DNA of 64,000 nucleotides from an uncultured Holdemania sp. (GCA_947037125.1 CAMQTJ010000004.1:1-64000), one strand, 5' to 3'. Shown: positions 32,725 through 42,436, numbered from the stretch's first letter. Translations and numbers: made by a program. Notes: generated from the sequence alone by a model not told the origin.

Positions 32725-35667
32725 TTAGGCAGCAGGTGACGTAGATGGTACATCAGCTGTTGGCAGTGGCTTAGTATCTTCGGTAGGTTCAGGTTTTACT
32801 GTTGGAGATACTGTTGGAGATGGTGTTGGTACAGGTGTTGGTACAGGTGCTTCAGTCGGAGCTGGAGGCACCGGTGTTGGTTTTAATGTATAAATTTTAA
32901 CTATTAACTTAAGATCTGTAAGTTCAGTAGATTTATAAATAGCATTTGTATTATTTACAGGAGTATCTGTACCTTCTATAAATACATTATTTTTACCAAC
33001 TAAATCAGCAACTTCTGTCTCAACAGTAGTGAATGTTATGTTAGGGATATTATTTTGATTTGCCCAATCTTGAATTTGTTGTTGATTAAGCATTTGACTT
33101 GGGAAAGTAATAGTTACTTCTTTATCTTCAACAGGTTCAAATTGTACACATTGTTCATTTGATTTAGTACCCATTAATTCATATTGATAATAACCACATG
33201 CTTTAACAACATTTCCAGGTTTAAGTGCAAGATCTAACTCACTACCTTCTGTATCTGATGTTACTGTTTGTAATAATTGATCGTTTACATAAATATCTGC
33301 ACGATATTTAATTGGTCCATAAATCCATGTCCAATCAAATATTCTTTTACCATAAGCTTCTATCCATTTTCCTGCAAGTTCTTGACTTAAATCCATATCT
33401 TCAGGAGCTATCACAAGTTTAGTAGGATCAGGATAAGCACCCCAATTCATATTTAGTTTTCCAGCCGAATTTAAAGTTGAAGTGAAACTTGAAAGATTTT
33501 CAATAGGTTGAACAAGTGGGTCAACAACAATTGCGTGTTCTTTTTTAATTTTTCCATAAATATTAAATGGCTCAGACCCTTCAAATGTTGCTACATAAGG
33601 ATAAGTACCAATGATATGACTAATTCCTACTACACCTTTTGGTTGTTCTAATTTCGGAGGAGTTACATCTTCATGTAATGAATCAAGAATAACTTTAGTA
33701 ATATTACCAGGTATATTTAATTTAGATTTTGATGTAGTCCAATGATAGTCTTCATATGCCTTTTCATAACCAACCCAAAGGCTTGTTGTGTAAATGCTAG
33801 TTGAAGCAATCATCCATTTATCTCTAGCATTCCCTTTTGGAACACCATATTTCACTCCGTCATTACCCCAATCGGTAGTACCAGTTTTTGCAAATACTGG
33901 ATATTCTCTACCTCTTTGGATAATTTGCATATAGTTTGAGAAAGAACTGCTTGTATTACTTTTTAATAATTCAGTTGTTAAGAAAGCAGCTTCTTCTGAA
34001 ATAACTTGATTTTTATTATAAACAGGTTCAACAGGAGCTTTTCCATCGTTAAACTCTATTCTTGTTATTGTGTGAGGTTGAATATAACTACCATAATTCA
34101 TAATAGCAGCTTGTGCTCCTGCAAGTTCAACAGCGTTAGTTAAGAATGATGAACCACCAATTCCATAACCTAAGTCAAAGTTTTCCATTGTAACTTTACT
34201 AAAACCAATATTTTGCATGTATTCAACAACCATTGATTTCCCGTTTTTTTGTGAATCCATTACTGCTTGTAAAGTAGTAAGAGCAGGTGTGTTCATTGAT
34301 GTCCCTACAGCATTTTTTAAAGTTAATTGTCCACTATAACGGTTGTTGTAGTTTTGAATGATGTGACTTGTACCAGCATACACCATTGGTTGGTCTAAAA
34401 CCGTATGACTTGTTGACCATCCTAAATATTCAAATGCTAAAGGATATGATAATAATGTCTTAACACTTGATCCGGGCTGATTATACTGATCAGTAGCATG
34501 ATTTAATAATAAACTACCACCAGAAGAGTAATTTCTACCACCTAAAACAGCCACGATTTCACCGGTTTGATTATTCATTGAAATTCCACCGACTTCCATT
34601 TTTTCATCAGGGAATTCAACAACATTACCAGTTTGGATTTCATCCATTGTTTTTTGAACATCAGGATCCATACAAGTATATATTTTCATTGAAACAACAG
34701 TTGGATCTAAACCTGTTAATTCTGTAGCTTCTTTTATAACAGCATCAATATATGCTTGATTTGGATTACCGATGCCGTCAGATGCATTGTTAGTGTGATC
34801 AACAAGAACGTCTTCAACATTGATTGATTTAGCAAGATCTGCTTCAAGTTGAGTTATGTAACCATGTCTTAACATTAAGTTAAGAACAATATTTCGTCTT
34901 TCAGTAGCTAAGTCTAAATTTTTATGAGGATCATAAGCACCAGGTGCATTTATTACACCTGCTAAAATAGCACTTTCAGATAGTGTTAATTCTGATACAT
35001 CTTTACCAAAATAATAAAGTGAGGCTTGTTGTACTCCACGAATATTTCCACTACCACCAAAATTCATTTTATTCAAATATAATTCAACAATGTTTTTCTT
35101 AGTAGTTTGGCTATCAATTCTTAACGCCATAAATATTTCTTGTACTTTACGCGCAACATTATTTGGTGTAACAATACCTAATTCTTCATTCATAAAATAT
35201 GTATTATCAATAAGCTGCATTGTTAAAGTAGAACCACCTTGTGAAAAACTAAGTGATTTTAAATTTTCAATCATTGCCTTTACAAATCTTGTGATATCAA
35301 ATCCTGGATGTTCAAAGAATCGACTATCCTCAACAGCTACTAAAGCGTCGATTAATGAATTTGGTAATTGATCATAAGTTACATTTGTTCTAATTTGATA
35401 TCCTACTTCATCAATTAAATCTCCATTCATATCAAAGATTTGAGAAGATTCCTTATTACTGAAATCCTCAATATTTACTTCAGGTGCTTTGCTAGCCATA
35501 GAAAACATAAGAGCAGAACCTGATGATACGCCAATTATTCCAATAACTACACAAAAAGTAATGAAATATGATAAAAACTTCTTCCAATTAAAATTCTTGA
35601 AATTTGGTTTTTTTAACTTCATATTCATTGTTTTTTTTAAATGTCTTTTCTTTTTAGTTTCACTCAT
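32725..35667 (-). CDS. Class A penicillin-binding protein (PBP1A type)
   Basis: 980 residues. A basic cytoplasmic start, one membrane helix (about residues 33-55), then a glycosyltransferase-51 domain (VAVEDSRFFEHPGFD with the catalytic Glu, GGSTLTMQLIDN) and a transpeptidase domain with SSVK (about residue 400), SMN (about 457) and KTGTTD (about 594). The last 250 residues hold additional beta-rich, possibly PASTA- or fibronectin-like, segments and a Pro/Thr-rich tail. The enzyme polymerises and cross-links peptidoglycan. Its start overlaps the recU stop by 8 nt, the same gene order as recU-ponA in Bacillus. GpsB, a known partner of class A PBPs, is encoded divergently just upstream. Confidence 0.92.
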   Translation of the reverse strand: MSETKKKRHLKKTMNMKLKKPNFKNFNWKKFLSYFITFCVVIGIIGVSSGSALMFSMASKAPEVNIEDFSNKESSQIFDMNGDLIDEVGYQIRTNVTYDQLPNSLIDALVAVEDSRFFEHPGFDITRFVKAMIENLKSLSFSQGGSTLTMQLIDNTYFMNEELGIVTPNNVARKVQEIFMALRIDSQTTKKNIVELYLNKMNFGGSGNIRGVQQASLYYFGKDVSELTLSESAILAGVINAPGAYDPHKNLDLATERRNIVLNLMLRHGYITQLEADLAKSINVEDVLVDHTNNASDGIGNPNQAYIDAVIKEATELTGLDPTVVSMKIYTCMDPDVQKTMDEIQTGNVVEFPDEKMEVGGISMNNQTGEIVAVLGGRNYSSGGSLLLNHATDQYNQPGSSVKTLLSYPLAFEYLGWSTSHTVLDQPMVYAGTSHIIQNYNNRYSGQLTLKNAVGTSMNTPALTTLQAVMDSQKNGKSMVVEYMQNIGFSKVTMENFDLGYGIGGSSFLTNAVELAGAQAAIMNYGSYIQPHTITRIEFNDGKAPVEPVYNKNQVISEEAAFLTTELLKSNTSSSFSNYMQIIQRGREYPVFAKTGTTDWGNDGVKYGVPKGNARDKWMIASTSIYTTSLWVGYEKAYEDYHWTTSKSKLNIPGNITKVILDSLHEDVTPPKLEQPKGVVGISHIIGTYPYVATFEGSEPFNIYGKIKKEHAIVVDPLVQPIENLSSFTSTLNSAGKLNMNWGAYPDPTKLVIAPEDMDLSQELAGKWIEAYGKRIFDWTWIYGPIKYRADIYVNDQLLQTVTSDTEGSELDLALKPGNVVKACGYYQYELMGTKSNEQCVQFEPVEDKEVTITFPSQMLNQQQIQDWANQNNIPNITFTTVETEVADLVGKNNVFIEGTDTPVNNTNAIYKSTELTDLKLIVKIYTLKPTPVPPAPTEAPVPTPVPTPSPTVSPTVKPEPTEDTKPLPTADVPSTSPAA

Positions 35668-36241
35668 AAAAATCTCCTTTGTTGTTTATATCTAAATATT
35701 TTAAATAATTTACAGGTGGCGTAAGTGAATAAGGAATCAAAAATCCATTCACTTGTAACCAAGAATACTTAATTGACTTACAATTTATATCATCATATAA
35801 TTCAATAACTTTTGATGCATCAACTAAATATGTTTCATTATAATAATTAAAACGAATAATAAAAAATGCAATGGCTCCATGATGAATCACATTTTTAAGG
35901 TGTGCAATTTGATGTTGATGAATACTTGAAAAAGGAAATGTTGTTTTAAGATTTGTCTCCTTAGCTTCAAAATCAAGATAGCGACCTTTATAAATGCCAT
36001 TGTAATCTGTAGTGCTCGCCACTTTAAAATAAGCTTCAATTATTTTGGCTGATGATCTTTTTGGATAATCAACTTTAACTATTTGAATAGGCGTTGGTTT
36101 TTTATGGATATTAGCAATATTGTAATCTAAGTAATATTTATTACTTAAATTTATATCATCCTCTAAATTCATACCTCGATTAATAGTGCTCTGTTTATTG
36201 CTAACAATAGCTCTTTTTATGCCGTTTGGGTACTTTACCAT
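35660..36241 (-). CDS. recU: Holliday junction resolvase RecU
   Basis: 193 residues from the ATG at 36241, preceded by GGTGAT; the frame is open to 36337, but that extension has no family support. RecU marks: NRGMNLEDDINLSN near the N-terminus, AYFKVASTTDYNGIYKG with catalytic Asp residues, RYLDFEAKET (catalytic Glu-x-Lys) and HQHQIAHLKNV. The enzyme cuts Holliday junctions and helps chromosome segregation. It ends in TGA, the only intact gene with an unambiguous family end in this window that does. Translationally coupled to the PBP gene. Confidence 0.9.
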   Translation of the reverse strand: MVKYPNGIKRAIVSNKQSTINRGMNLEDDINLSNKYYLDYNIANIHKKPTPIQIVKVDYPKRSSAKIIEAYFKVASTTDYNGIYKGRYLDFEAKETNLKTTFPFSSIHQHQIAHLKNVIHHGAIAFFIIRFNYYNETYLVDASKVIELYDDINCKSIKYSWLQVNGFLIPYSLTPPVNYLKYLDINNKGDFYE

Positions 36242-36364
36242 ATTATCACCATCATTATTATAACCAATTATTAGTAATTTTTCTATAAATAATAAAAAAA
36301 TAAATAACTTCCTTGCTATTTTGGTGTTTTTTTGCAAAAATATAGGTGGATAGGTGGGCTTAAT

Positions 36365-36688
36365 ATGGAAAATAAATTCAATTTAGATGTACATTCAATT
36401 CTAGAAAAAGAATTTCATATTGATTTTAAAGGCTATTCTTCAGTTGAAGTTGATGGTTTACTTGATCAAGTTATCGAGGATTACCAACGTTTTGATGAAG
36501 TTGTTGCTAAATTATCAGAAGTTAATTTAAGCCAAGGTCGATTAATTGCTTCTTTAAAAGCTAAATTAATTGAGCTTGAAAGTAAGGCTAAAGTTAGTGA
36601 TAATCAAAAATCTTTAGATTCTAGTCAAATGGATATATTAAAAAGACTTGCTCGTTTAGAAAAAATAGTTTATAGTAACATGGATTAA
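36365..36688 (+). CDS. gpsB: Cell-cycle protein GpsB (DivIVA-like)
   Basis: 107 residues from the ATG at 36365 (AGGTGGG upstream); an in-frame ATG at 36332 is not used by the family. The N-terminal DivIVA/GpsB domain is ILEKEFHIDFKGYSSVEVDGLLDQVIEDY (membrane-binding loop and coiled-coil dimer), followed by a coiled coil and, after a low-complexity link, a C-terminal trimerisation helix (MDILKRLARLEKIVY). GpsB docks wall enzymes such as class A PBPs to the division site; the PBP gene is divergent 700 nt away. The rnpB promoter lies inside its last codons. Confidence 0.9.
   Translation: MENKFNLDVHSILEKEFHIDFKGYSSVEVDGLLDQVIEDYQRFDEVVAKLSEVNLSQGRLIASLKAKLIELESKAKVSDNQKSLDSSQMDILKRLARLEKIVYSNMD
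36648..36676 (+). promoter_or_regulatory. rnpB promoter inside gpsB
   Basis: TTGCTC (36648-36653), 17-bp spacer, TATAGT (36671-36676). The predicted start point about 7-12 nt on coincides with the first bases of the RNase P RNA P1 helix. Confidence 0.7.
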
Positions 36689-37041
36689 TAACACTTGGGC
36701 AATCGCTGGTAATAATAATTATTAGAGGAAAGTCCATGCTCGCACAATCTGAGATGATTGTAGTGTTTACGCTAGTTTAATAAATAAGGCTAGGCAATTT
36801 AATTGACGGCTGAGTCGATTCCTAAGGTGCAAACTATGGATAAGACCTTTAAAAGTGTCACAGTGACGTAGTCCTTTTGGAAACTTAAGGAGTGGAACGA
36901 GATAAACCCCGTAAGCGAGAAACCCAAAATAGGTAGGGGAACTTCACGAAGGCGAATTCAAGCTTGTAGTGCGGACATTTTATATGTAGATAAATGATTG
37001 CCACCACTTGTGGTACAAAACATGGCTTATAGAGTGTTATT
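36687..37041 (+). ncRNA. rnpB: RNase P RNA, bacterial class B type
   Basis: About 355 nt. Conserved RNase P RNA blocks are present: GAGGAAAGTCCATGCTCGC near the 5' end, GGGAACTTC-type core and ACAAAACATGGCTTATAGAGT near the 3' end. The ends pair as helix P1 (AATAACACT at 36687-36695 with AGTGTTATT at 37033-37041). The RNA is the catalytic subunit that removes tRNA 5' leaders. P1 overlaps the last two bases of the gpsB stop codon, so gpsB mRNA read-through would contain the whole RNA. A promoter in gpsB and a terminator just after P1 frame it. Confidence 0.95.
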
Positions 37042-37045
37042 AATT

Positions 37046-37072
37046 AAAGGGACCTTAATTGGTTCCTTTTTG
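37046..37072 (+). terminator. Terminator of rnpB
   Basis: AAAGGGACC / GGTTCCTTT arms with a 6-nt loop and a T-run, starting 5 nt after P1. Confidence 0.85.
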
Positions 37073-37101
37073 TGTACAATTATAAGGTATATTGTTATAA
37101 T
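37073..37101 (+). promoter_or_regulatory. Promoter of the rodZ-pgsA unit
   Basis: TGTACA (37073-37078), 17-bp spacer, TATAAT (37096-37101) with an upstream TG (extended -10). Confidence 0.7.
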
Positions 37102-37122
37102 ATAATTATATGGGAGATTAAG

Positions 37123-37980
37123 ATGAAAGAAATTAGTGAAATATTAAAACAACATAGAATTAATGCTAACCTTTCACTTGAAGATATGAGTGAAAAGACT
37201 AAGATACAAATGCCTTATCTTATCGCTATTGAAGATGGTGATATTGATAAATTTAAAAATGATATATCGTATTTAAAATATTATATTCGCTTTTATTGTC
37301 GTGTAATTGATTATGATTTTGAACTTATAAGAGAAAAACTTGATTTATCTATAGATGAATTTTCGCAGACGATGATAATAAAAAAAATTGATGATGATAA
37401 GCAAAGACAAAACGCAATTAATCGTCAACTAAATTATAGTAAAGAAAAAAATAAAGTTACAAAAAAAGTTGCGAAAAAAGGAAAAGATTATTCATTCATT
37501 TCATTGTTAGTAATGGTAATAATTGTTGTTATTTGTATCATGTTTTTTGTTTTTAATGTATTTTTTAAAAGTGATAATGAAATAAAACCACCTGTTATAG
37601 TTCCGACTCCTACAACTACTCCGGTTGTTGAGGTAGAAGATTTACCAATTAGTATAGTTGAAAATGATGCGACAACATATATTGTTAACGATTATAATGT
37701 TAAAGAAAATATCTCAATAAAAGTCAATTTTAATAATGATACATGGATTCGTGTTTATTATGATGATGTTGTGACTAATAATCCTGTTTCTAAAGTATAT
37801 AATTCAGGAGAAGTAATGGAAATATTAATTACACCTGTCAATGATATGAAAATAACTATTCATTTTGGTATTGTAAAAGGAAATGAAATTTATATTAATG
37901 ATGAATTAGTTGTTTTAAATGAACAAATAAAAGATTTAGCAAGTGGGCAAAAAATTGATTTTGTCTTAAAGGGAGAATAA
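37123..37980 (+). CDS. rodZ: RodZ-like cytoskeletal membrane protein (HTH_25 + DUF4115)
   Basis: 285 residues from the ATG at 37123, with GGGAG upstream. Residues 1-75 form a Cro-like helix-turn-helix (EISEILKQHRINANLSLEDMSEKTKI, YLIAIEDGDID) that in RodZ binds MreB rather than DNA. A basic linker, one membrane helix (about residues 126-148), a short Pro/Thr stretch and an extracellular DUF4115 beta domain follow. RodZ links the cytoskeleton to wall growth. Position before pgsA and recA is conserved in Bacillota. No mreB is in the window. Confidence 0.85.
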   Translation: MKEISEILKQHRINANLSLEDMSEKTKIQMPYLIAIEDGDIDKFKNDISYLKYYIRFYCRVIDYDFELIREKLDLSIDEFSQTMIIKKIDDDKQRQNAINRQLNYSKEKNKVTKKVAKKGKDYSFISLLVMVIIVVICIMFFVFNVFFKSDNEIKPPVIVPTPTTTPVVEVEDLPISIVENDATTYIVNDYNVKENISIKVNFNNDTWIRVYYDDVVTNNPVSKVYNSGEVMEILITPVNDMKITIHFGIVKGNEIYINDELVVLNEQIKDLASGQKIDFVLKGE

Positions 37981-37982
37981 AA

Positions 37983-38576
37983 ATGAATTTACCAAATAAG
38001 TTAACGATTTTAAGAATATGTGCAATACCTTTGATATTACTTGTAGCGATTTTTCCATATGCTCAAGCAGGAATTAATGTTGGTTACATTCATATTGGTC
38101 ATATGAGTATTTCATATGTTAATATTGCAGTTTTGTTATTATTTGCTGCTGCAAGTTTTACTGACTTTTTAGATGGTTACATTGCAAGAAAGTATAAAAT
38201 GATTACAACATTTGGCAAGTTTGCAGATCCTATTGCTGATAAATTGTTAGTGACAACAATGTTTGTGTTATTTGTATCGCAAGGAATTATTCCGGTTATC
38301 CCTGTTATTATAATGATTGCAAGAGATACTGTAGTTGATGGGTGTCGTATGATCGCTGCAACTAATGGTGTTGTTGTAGCTGCAGGTTACTTGGGTAAGC
38401 TTAAAACTGTTTGTCAAATGGTAACGATAATTTTTATATTGATGAATAATTTTCCGTTTGAACTTTATAGTTTGCCATTTACTGTTGCGATGTTATGGTT
38501 TACAACATTAATAAGTTTAGCTAGTGGTTTATCATATTTTAATCAATTGAAAGAATACATTTTCGAAAGTAAATAA
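37983..38576 (+). CDS. pgsA: CDP-diacylglycerol--glycerol-3-phosphate 3-phosphatidyltransferase
   Basis: 197 residues with about five membrane helices. The CDP-alcohol phosphotransferase signature is complete: DGYIAR, then G and two Asp in FGKFADPIAD (DGx2ARx8Gx3Dx3D). It makes phosphatidylglycerol phosphate, the first committed step to PG and cardiolipin. The N-terminus MNLPNKLTILRI is typical of PgsA. 2 nt after rodZ behind GGGAG, so on the same transcript. Confidence 0.95.
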   Translation: MNLPNKLTILRICAIPLILLVAIFPYAQAGINVGYIHIGHMSISYVNIAVLLLFAAASFTDFLDGYIARKYKMITTFGKFADPIADKLLVTTMFVLFVSQGIIPVIPVIIMIARDTVVDGCRMIAATNGVVVAAGYLGKLKTVCQMVTIIFILMNNFPFELYSLPFTVAMLWFTTLISLASGLSYFNQLKEYIFESK

Positions 38577-38664
38577 GGTAATTAGTAATTTAAAAGTATA
38601 TATATAGTATGGAGTATAATTGATATTGGTAATAGTCCAATGAATTATGTCAGGAGGATATAAG

Positions 38665-39702
38665 ATGGCTGTGAAAAATAGTGATAAAATAAATGATAAA
38701 TTAATTGAGAAAAATAAACGTAAAGATGATTTATTGAATGAAGCTTTAAAAGAAATTGAAAAACAATATGGAAAAGGCTCAATTATGAAACTTGGTGATC
38801 GTGCTAATGTTGAAATTGATGCAATCAGTAGTGGCTCAATGGCTATTGACTTTGCTTTAGGCATAGGTGGTTATCCAAAGGGGCGTATTTGTGAAGTTTA
38901 TGGTCCTGAATCATCTGGTAAGACAACATTAGCTCTACATGCAATTGCTGAGTGTCAAAAAAGTGGTGGTCGTGCTGCATTTATTGATGCAGAAAATGCA
39001 ATTGATCCAATGTATGCGAAAAATTTAGGTGTTAATATTGAAGAATTAATTTTATCGCAACCAGATTCTGGTGAACAGGCATTAGAAATAACTGAAGTTT
39101 TAATTAAAAGTGGAGCAATTGACTTAATTGTAATTGACTCAGTAGCGGCATTAGTTCCTCAAGCTGAACTTGATGGGGAAATGGGTGATAGTAATATTGG
39201 TTTACAGGCTCGTTTAATGTCTAAGGCTATGCGTAAACTTGCAGGTGCTATGAATCGTAGTGAATGTACTGCTATTTTTATTAATCAATTACGTGAAAAA
39301 GTTGGAGTTATTTATGGTAGTCCTGAGGTTACACCTGGTGGGCGTGCTTTAAAATTTTATTCTTCTGTGCGTGTTGATGTAAGAAAAGGTGAAGCAATCA
39401 AAAATGGTACTGAAATTATTGGTAATAAAGTAAATGTTAAGATTGTTAAAAATAAAGTTGCACCGCCATTTAAAGTTGCACCAATTGAAATTTATTATGG
39501 TGAGGGTATCTCTAAATTGTCAGAAATTATTATTTTAGGTGTTCAATATGAAATTATAAATAAGGCAGGGGCATGGTTTTCGTATAATGGTGAAAAAATA
39601 GGTCAAGGTAAGGATTCTGTAAGGGCTTTTTTAATTGCTAATCCGGACTTAGAAATGGAAATAGTTAGCAAAATTAAAGCTAAATTGTTCGAAAGTAAAT
39701 AA
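38665..39702 (+). CDS. recA: Recombinase RecA
   Basis: 345 residues. Walker [10 protein letters not shown] (about residue 82), Walker [11 protein letters not shown], loop L1 and the L2 region ([15 protein letters not shown]) and the QLREKVG stretch are all present. The ATG at 38665 follows AGGAGG; an ATG at 38647 lies before that site and is rejected. An extra charged N-terminal stretch of about 20 residues precedes the usual [16 protein letters not shown]. RecA pairs homologous DNA and triggers the SOS response; I see no obvious LexA box upstream. Confidence 0.97.
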   Translation: MAVKNSDKINDKLIEKNKRKDDLLNEALKEIEKQYGKGSIMKLGDRANVEIDAISSGSMAIDFALGIGGYPKGRICEVYGPESSGKTTLALHAIAECQKSGGRAAFIDAENAIDPMYAKNLGVNIEELILSQPDSGEQALEITEVLIKSGAIDLIVIDSVAALVPQAELDGEMGDSNIGLQARLMSKAMRKLAGAMNRSECTAIFINQLREKVGVIYGSPEVTPGGRALKFYSSVRVDVRKGEAIKNGTEIIGNKVNVKIVKNKVAPPFKVAPIEIYYGEGISKLSEIIILGVQYEIINKAGAWFSYNGEKIGQGKDSVRAFLIANPDLEMEIVSKIKAKLFESK

Positions 39703-39704
39703 AT

Positions 39705-39730
39705 AAGAGAATATTAGTTCTCTTTTTTTA
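39705..39730 (+). terminator. Terminator of recA
   Basis: AAGAGAA / TTCTCTT arms with a 6-nt loop and T-run directly after the stop. Confidence 0.8.
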
Positions 39731-39738
39731 TTTTATGG

Positions 39739-39767
39739 TTGTTAATAGTGTGAAAAAAAGGTATTAT
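39739..39767 (+). promoter_or_regulatory. Promoter of rny
   Basis: TTGTTA (39739-39744), 17-bp spacer, TATTAT (39762-39767). Confidence 0.6.
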
Positions 39768-39812
39768 TAAAAGGAGTTATGCTCAATTTAATTTAATAGA
39801 TGGAGGAAAATT

Positions 39813-41369
39813 ATGGGTGATACTATTTTATTTTCTATTATATCTGGTATATTAGGGGTTTTTCTTGGAGTTGCAATCATGATTGCGATGACAAAAATTG
39901 GTTTGAATCAATCAAAAAGTGAAGCAGAGTTAATTATATCTGAATCTAAATCAAAAGCAGAAAACACGCTTAGACAAGCTGTTTTAGACGGTAAGACTCA
40001 AGTATATGAATTAAAACTTGAAGCTGAAAAAGAAATTAAAAATCGTAAAAGTGAGCTTCATGAAACTGAAGCTAAACTTTCAAGGCGTGAAGATACGCTT
40101 AATTTCCGTGATGAAACATGTATTGCTAAGGAAAAACAAATTGATGACAAAAACCAAAAAGCAGCTGATAAATTACAAAAACTAGAGAAAATGGAAACTG
40201 AGTTACAAGAAAAAATCGACGTTCAAATTAATGAGCTTGAAAGAGTTGCTTCAATGAGTGCTTTAGAAGCTAAAAAAGAACTTATGGATGTTGTTGAAAA
40301 GAAAATGGATAAAGAAGTTAGTATTTATATTAAAAATTCAGAAGATGAGGCTAAGGCTAGAGCTTCTGATAATGCGAAAAATATAATCGCATTGGCTATT
40401 CAAAGATTTGCTCAAGAGGAAACAATTGAACGTACAGTTTCAGTTGTTGCAATTCCAAGTGAGGAAATGAAGGGTCGTATTATTGGTCGTGAAGGTCGTA
40501 ATATTAAGGCTATTGAACAGGCAACAGGTGTTGAATTAATAATCGATGATACTCCAGAGGCAATTACTCTTTCATGTTTTGATCCTATCAGACGTGAGAT
40601 TGCTAGAAGATCTTTAGAAAGTTTAATTAAAGATGGTCGTATTCAACCAGGTAGAATTGAAGAAGTTGTTAATAAAAATCGTAAAGAATTACAGGATATG
40701 ATGTTTAAAACAGGTGAAGAAACAGTATTTAAATTAGGTATTGGTAAGATTGATAAGGAATTAATTAAAATCTTAGGTCGTTTATACTTTAGATATAGTT
40801 ACGGTCAAAATGTTTTAAATCATTCAATGGAAGTAGCTTATTTAACTGGTATGATGGCTGCAGAACTTGGATTAAATCAAAGTTTAGCAAAACGTGCAGG
40901 ATTGCTTCATGATATTGGAAAAGGTTTAGACTTTGAACAAGATGGTTCTCATATTGAACTTGGATTTAAAATTGCTAAAAAATATGGTGAAAATGATGTT
41001 GTGTTAAATGCAATTCAGTCTCATCATGGTGAATATGAACCAGATAACCTGATTTCTAATCTAGTTGCTGCAGCTGATGCATTAAGTGCTGCAAGACCTG
41101 GTGCTCGTATTGAAAGTTTTGAAAACTATATCAAGCGTTTGGAGGATTTGGAAAAAATCGCTAATGGCTTTGATGGTGTTAGTAAAGTTTATGCAATTCA
41201 AGCTGGTCGTGAAATTCGAGTTCTAGTTGAACCTGAAAGAATCGATGATGTTAGATGCCATAAAATAGCTAAAGATATTAAAGAAAAAATCGAAGCAGAA
41301 TTAACATACCCTGGACAAATAAAAGTAGTTGTTATACGTGAAACTCGTGCTAGTGAGTTAGCGAAATAA
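39813..41369 (+). CDS. rny: Ribonuclease Y
   Basis: 518 residues, the normal length. N-terminal membrane helix (residues 4-26), a long charged coiled coil (to about 200), a KH domain (EEMKGRIIGREGRNIKAIE) and an HD domain (NHSMEVAYLTGMMA, AKRAGLLHDIGK, SHHGEYEP). RNase Y is the membrane-bound endonuclease that starts bulk mRNA decay. ATGGAGG-type site 8 nt upstream. Followed 2 nt later by ymdB, the usual partner gene. RNase J-like protein is encoded 2.6 kb downstream. Confidence 0.97.
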   Translation: MGDTILFSIISGILGVFLGVAIMIAMTKIGLNQSKSEAELIISESKSKAENTLRQAVLDGKTQVYELKLEAEKEIKNRKSELHETEAKLSRREDTLNFRDETCIAKEKQIDDKNQKAADKLQKLEKMETELQEKIDVQINELERVASMSALEAKKELMDVVEKKMDKEVSIYIKNSEDEAKARASDNAKNIIALAIQRFAQEETIERTVSVVAIPSEEMKGRIIGREGRNIKAIEQATGVELIIDDTPEAITLSCFDPIRREIARRSLESLIKDGRIQPGRIEEVVNKNRKELQDMMFKTGEETVFKLGIGKIDKELIKILGRLYFRYSYGQNVLNHSMEVAYLTGMMAAELGLNQSLAKRAGLLHDIGKGLDFEQDGSHIELGFKIAKKYGENDVVLNAIQSHHGEYEPDNLISNLVAAADALSAARPGARIESFENYIKRLEDLEKIANGFDGVSKVYAIQAGREIRVLVEPERIDDVRCHKIAKDIKEKIEAELTYPGQIKVVVIRETRASELAK

Positions 41370-41371
41370 TT

Positions 41372-42145
41372 ATGAAAATATTATTTTTAGGTGATGTAGT
41401 TGGGTCTGTTGGTAGATTAATGATTAACACACACTTAAAAGAACTTATTGAAAAGAATCAAATTGATATTGTTATAGTAAATGGTGAAAACTCAGCTCAT
41501 GGAAAAGGTATAACTAGTCGTATATATAATGGTTTTATGGAAAATAAAATCGATGTTATTACGATGGGTAATCATACTTTTTCCAAGGGTGAATTACTAA
41601 TGTCTATCGATAGTATGGATGCTCTTGTTCGTCCGATAAATATGGAACCTGTGCATAAGGGTCAAAATCATAAAATATTAAATATTAATGGTAAAACTTT
41701 ATGCGTTACAAATATATGTGGTCAAATATTTATGGATAAAACTTGTGAAAATCCTTTTGATAGTATGGATAACTTGTTGGATCAAGTTAAAGCTGATATG
41801 TATTTTGTTGATTTTCATGGTGAAGCTACAAGTGAGAAAATTGTCTTTGCAAATCATTATAGTGACAGATGTGTTGGTATTGTTGGAACTCATACTCATG
41901 TGCAAACAGCTGATGAAAGAATCATCAATAAGTGTGGTTTCATTAGTGATGCTGGTATGTGTGGTGCTTATGATAGTGTTTTAGGACGTGATACTAAAGA
42001 GGTTACAGACCTTATGGTACATTGTCTTAGAACAAAATATACTGTTGCCGTAGGCGAGGGTGTATTGAGTGGTGTCGTTATTGAAGTAGATACTGATAAG
42101 TGTGCAGCGACTTCAATAAAACGTATTCAAATTAGACCTTATTAA
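41372..42145 (+). CDS. ymdB: YmdB-family metallophosphodiesterase
   Basis: 257 residues. Two-metal site motifs: FLGDVVGSVGR (Asp), NGENSAHGKGI (Glu/Asn), TMGNHTFSKGE (Asn-His), VDFHGEATSEK (His) and GTHTHVQTADERI (two His). Bacillus YmdB hydrolyses 2',3'-cyclic nucleotides and affects mRNA levels and biofilm switching. It follows rny by 2 nt, a conserved pair. No clear terminator; the ferredoxin gene downstream has its own -10 like element. Confidence 0.92.
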   Translation: MKILFLGDVVGSVGRLMINTHLKELIEKNQIDIVIVNGENSAHGKGITSRIYNGFMENKIDVITMGNHTFSKGELLMSIDSMDALVRPINMEPVHKGQNHKILNINGKTLCVTNICGQIFMDKTCENPFDSMDNLLDQVKADMYFVDFHGEATSEKIVFANHYSDRCVGIVGTHTHVQTADERIINKCGFISDAGMCGAYDSVLGRDTKEVTDLMVHCLRTKYTVAVGEGVLSGVVIEVDTDKCAATSIKRIQIRPY

Positions 42146-42221
42146 AATTATGAATAATTTTGTAGTTTTGATTTAGGATTATATGTTATAATATTAGAGT
42201 TAGAAAAAGGAGGTATGTAAT

Positions 42222-42392
42222 ATGCCAGTAACAGTAAATTTAGACGGTTGTATCGGTTGTGGAGCATGCGTTGGAACTTGTCCAGTTGCAGCTTTAGATC
42301 TTAATGATGATGGTAAAGCAGTTTGTAATGGAGATGTTTGTATCGATTGCGGTGCTTGTATCGGTAGCTGCCCTGTTTCAGCAATTTCTTAA
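42222..42392 (+). CDS. 2[4Fe-4S] ferredoxin
   Basis: 56 residues, MPVTVNLDGCIGCGACVG at the start. Eight Cys in two CxxCxxCxxxC(P) sets (CIGCGACVGTCP and CIDCGACIGSCP) identify a clostridial-type ferredoxin. It carries low-potential electrons in the cytoplasm, for example to radical-SAM enzymes; miaB follows directly. AAGGAGG lies 8 nt before the ATG and TATAAT at 42187-42192. A terminator follows the stop by 1 nt. Codon use is less AT-biased than in neighbours, as expected for a highly expressed gene. Confidence 0.95.
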   Translation: MPVTVNLDGCIGCGACVGTCPVAALDLNDDGKAVCNGDVCIDCGACIGSCPVSAIS

Positions 42393-42418
42393 GACCAAGC
42401 ATAGCTTGGTTTTTTTTA
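42392..42418 (+). terminator. Terminator of the ferredoxin gene
   Basis: ACCAAGC / GCTTGGT with a 3-nt loop and eight Ts. Confidence 0.88.
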
Positions 42419-42436
42419 CATATGGAGGTAAATATA

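Noticed and set aside
38580-38664. LexA box in front of recA
   Set aside because: No GAAC-N4-GTTC or CGAAC-type dyad could be found; only a TATAAT without a -35.
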